Assembly (NCBI GenBank): GCA_910588255.1
Contig: CAJUOM010000013.1
Span: forward strand, 1 to 21,528
Reading direction: 5' to 3'
Source of the DNA: an uncultured Alphaproteobacteria bacterium
GTDB lineage: Bacteria; Pseudomonadota; Alphaproteobacteria; RUG11792
Length of the DNA stretch: 21,528 nucleotides
Of this stretch, positions 20,974 to 21,528 are shown in pieces. Position numbers and translations under genes: made by a program. The notes beneath the pieces were generated by a model. That model was not told the DNA's origin, searched no databases, and saw nothing but the letters and a program-made list of their open reading frames with translations. Positions within the stretch are counted from its first letter, which is position 1, and each line of letters opens with the position of its first letter.

Positions 20974-21528
20974 ATGAAAATTACAGGAAGGCTATTATTA
21001 AAAAATATTTTATTAGTTGCTGTGTTAGCTTCAACTGATTTTATTTGTAAAAACACGATACTGGATGCTGGAGCATTGACAACTCGAAAAGCGTTAAATG
21101 CAGCAGTGAAAAAAGAAAGAGATTCTTGGCAATCGAAATTAAATGAAAGTCAAAATAAGATAAAATTATTACAAACTGATTTGGATAATGCGTTTAATGA
21201 AAATAGTAAAATACAAAATGAAAAAATAGCATCTGAAAAAAAAGCAAAAGATGAACTTATGAAAATCACAGCAGAAAAGGAAAATGCAGTACAGGAATTA
21301 GCAACTTCTAAAAAGACTTTTGAAGAAAATTCAAAAAAATTAAATGAGACAATAGATAAATTGCAAACAGAAAAAGAAAAATTAGAAGGAGATATTCTAC
21401 AACAAAAAGAAAATCTCAAGAATGCCCAAAAAGAATATGAAGAAAAAATAAAAGCAGAGCAAGCTTTGAATGTAGCAGTGAAAAAAGAAAGAGATTCTTG
21501 GCAATCGAAATTAAATGAAAGTCAAAAT
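20974..21528 (+). CDS. exported coiled-coil repeat protein, 3' end outside the window
   Basis: The frame opens at an ATG with GGTGAG six bases upstream and is still open after 185 codons at the window edge. The N-terminus looks like a signal peptide or membrane anchor (RLLLKNILLVAVLASTDFIC). From about residue 40 the chain is an almost unbroken Lys/Glu/Gln/Asn-rich coiled coil. The segment ALNAAVKKERDSWQSKLNES returns 124 residues later as ALNVAVKKERDSWQSKLNES, so the protein is built from long repeats. Its function is unknown; long secreted coiled-coil proteins in such bacteria are often adhesins or host-interacting proteins, but that is inference. Confidence 0.7.
   Translation, partial: MKITGRLLLKNILLVAVLASTDFICKNTILDAGALTTRKALNAAVKKERDSWQSKLNESQNKIKLLQTDLDNAFNENSKIQNEKIASEKKAKDELMKITAEKENAVQELATSKKTFEENSKKLNETIDKLQTEKEKLEGDILQQKENLKNAQKEYEEKIKAEQALNVAVKKERDSWQSKLNESQN
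21102..21528 (+). repeat. direct repeat of 55 identical bases, 372 bp apart, ending at the window edge
   Basis: Bases 21102-21156 and 21474-21528 are identical over 55 positions and lie in the same reading frame (372 bases, 124 codons). The second copy stops exactly where the window stops. Confidence 0.9.

Overview
The window is AT-rich DNA (roughly 30% GC by eye) from an alphaproteobacterium, most likely a host-associated, genome-reduced lineage such as Holosporales or Rickettsiales. The pointers are a GapR (DUF2312) gene, binding sites of the CtrA type (TTAA-N7-TTAA), poor Shine-Dalgarno sequences at many genes, tight housekeeping operons, a type VI secretion gene and many predicted secreted proteins of unknown function. 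Lipopolysaccharide (kdsA) and peptidoglycan (murG, mraY, murF) genes are present, so the cell keeps a Gram-negative envelope. The lineage is an inference from gene content and composition only.

1-6400 (+ strand): hisS with its own promoter, then kdsA, a long M24-family aminopeptidase, pgk and murG. The last four follow one clear sigma70 promoter and are joined by three ATGA start/stop overlaps. 6400-9815 (- strand): a secreted BspA-type leucine-rich-repeat protein with its own promoter, then mraY and murF reading the same way. The usual murD and ftsW do not follow mraY.

9816-10270 has no large gene. It holds the murF promoter, a likely 6S RNA, a doubtful 58-codon ORF with a perfect Shine-Dalgarno sequence, and the pal promoter. 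10271-13480 (+) carries pal with a strong terminator, then an ftsB/divIC-like division gene, a HIT hydrolase, smpB, truA and a short PRPP-synthetase-like gene, closely packed.

13500-21528 is the accessory part: a broken secreted-protein gene, a 69-residue secreted protein, a Cys-rich secreted protein with a weak patatin-like signature, a frameshifted tssF (type VI baseplate), a secreted protein with four 38-residue repeats, and the start of a long coiled-coil protein that runs off the window. Embedded in it are tatA-gapR (-), rlmE (+) and a tiny hydrophobic-peptide transcription unit with its own promoter and terminator.

The most notable pattern is that two secreted-protein genes carry the same promoter layout, TTAA-N7-TTAAC-N10-TAGAAT, with weaker versions at two others. 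One copy lies between tssF and the repeat protein. This suggests that CtrA, the alphaproteobacterial cell-cycle and life-stage regulator, may control a secretion/effector set. All three reading-frame breaks in this part can be repaired by adding one base to a homopolymer run, which raises the question of poly(A) slippage, real decay or sequence error.
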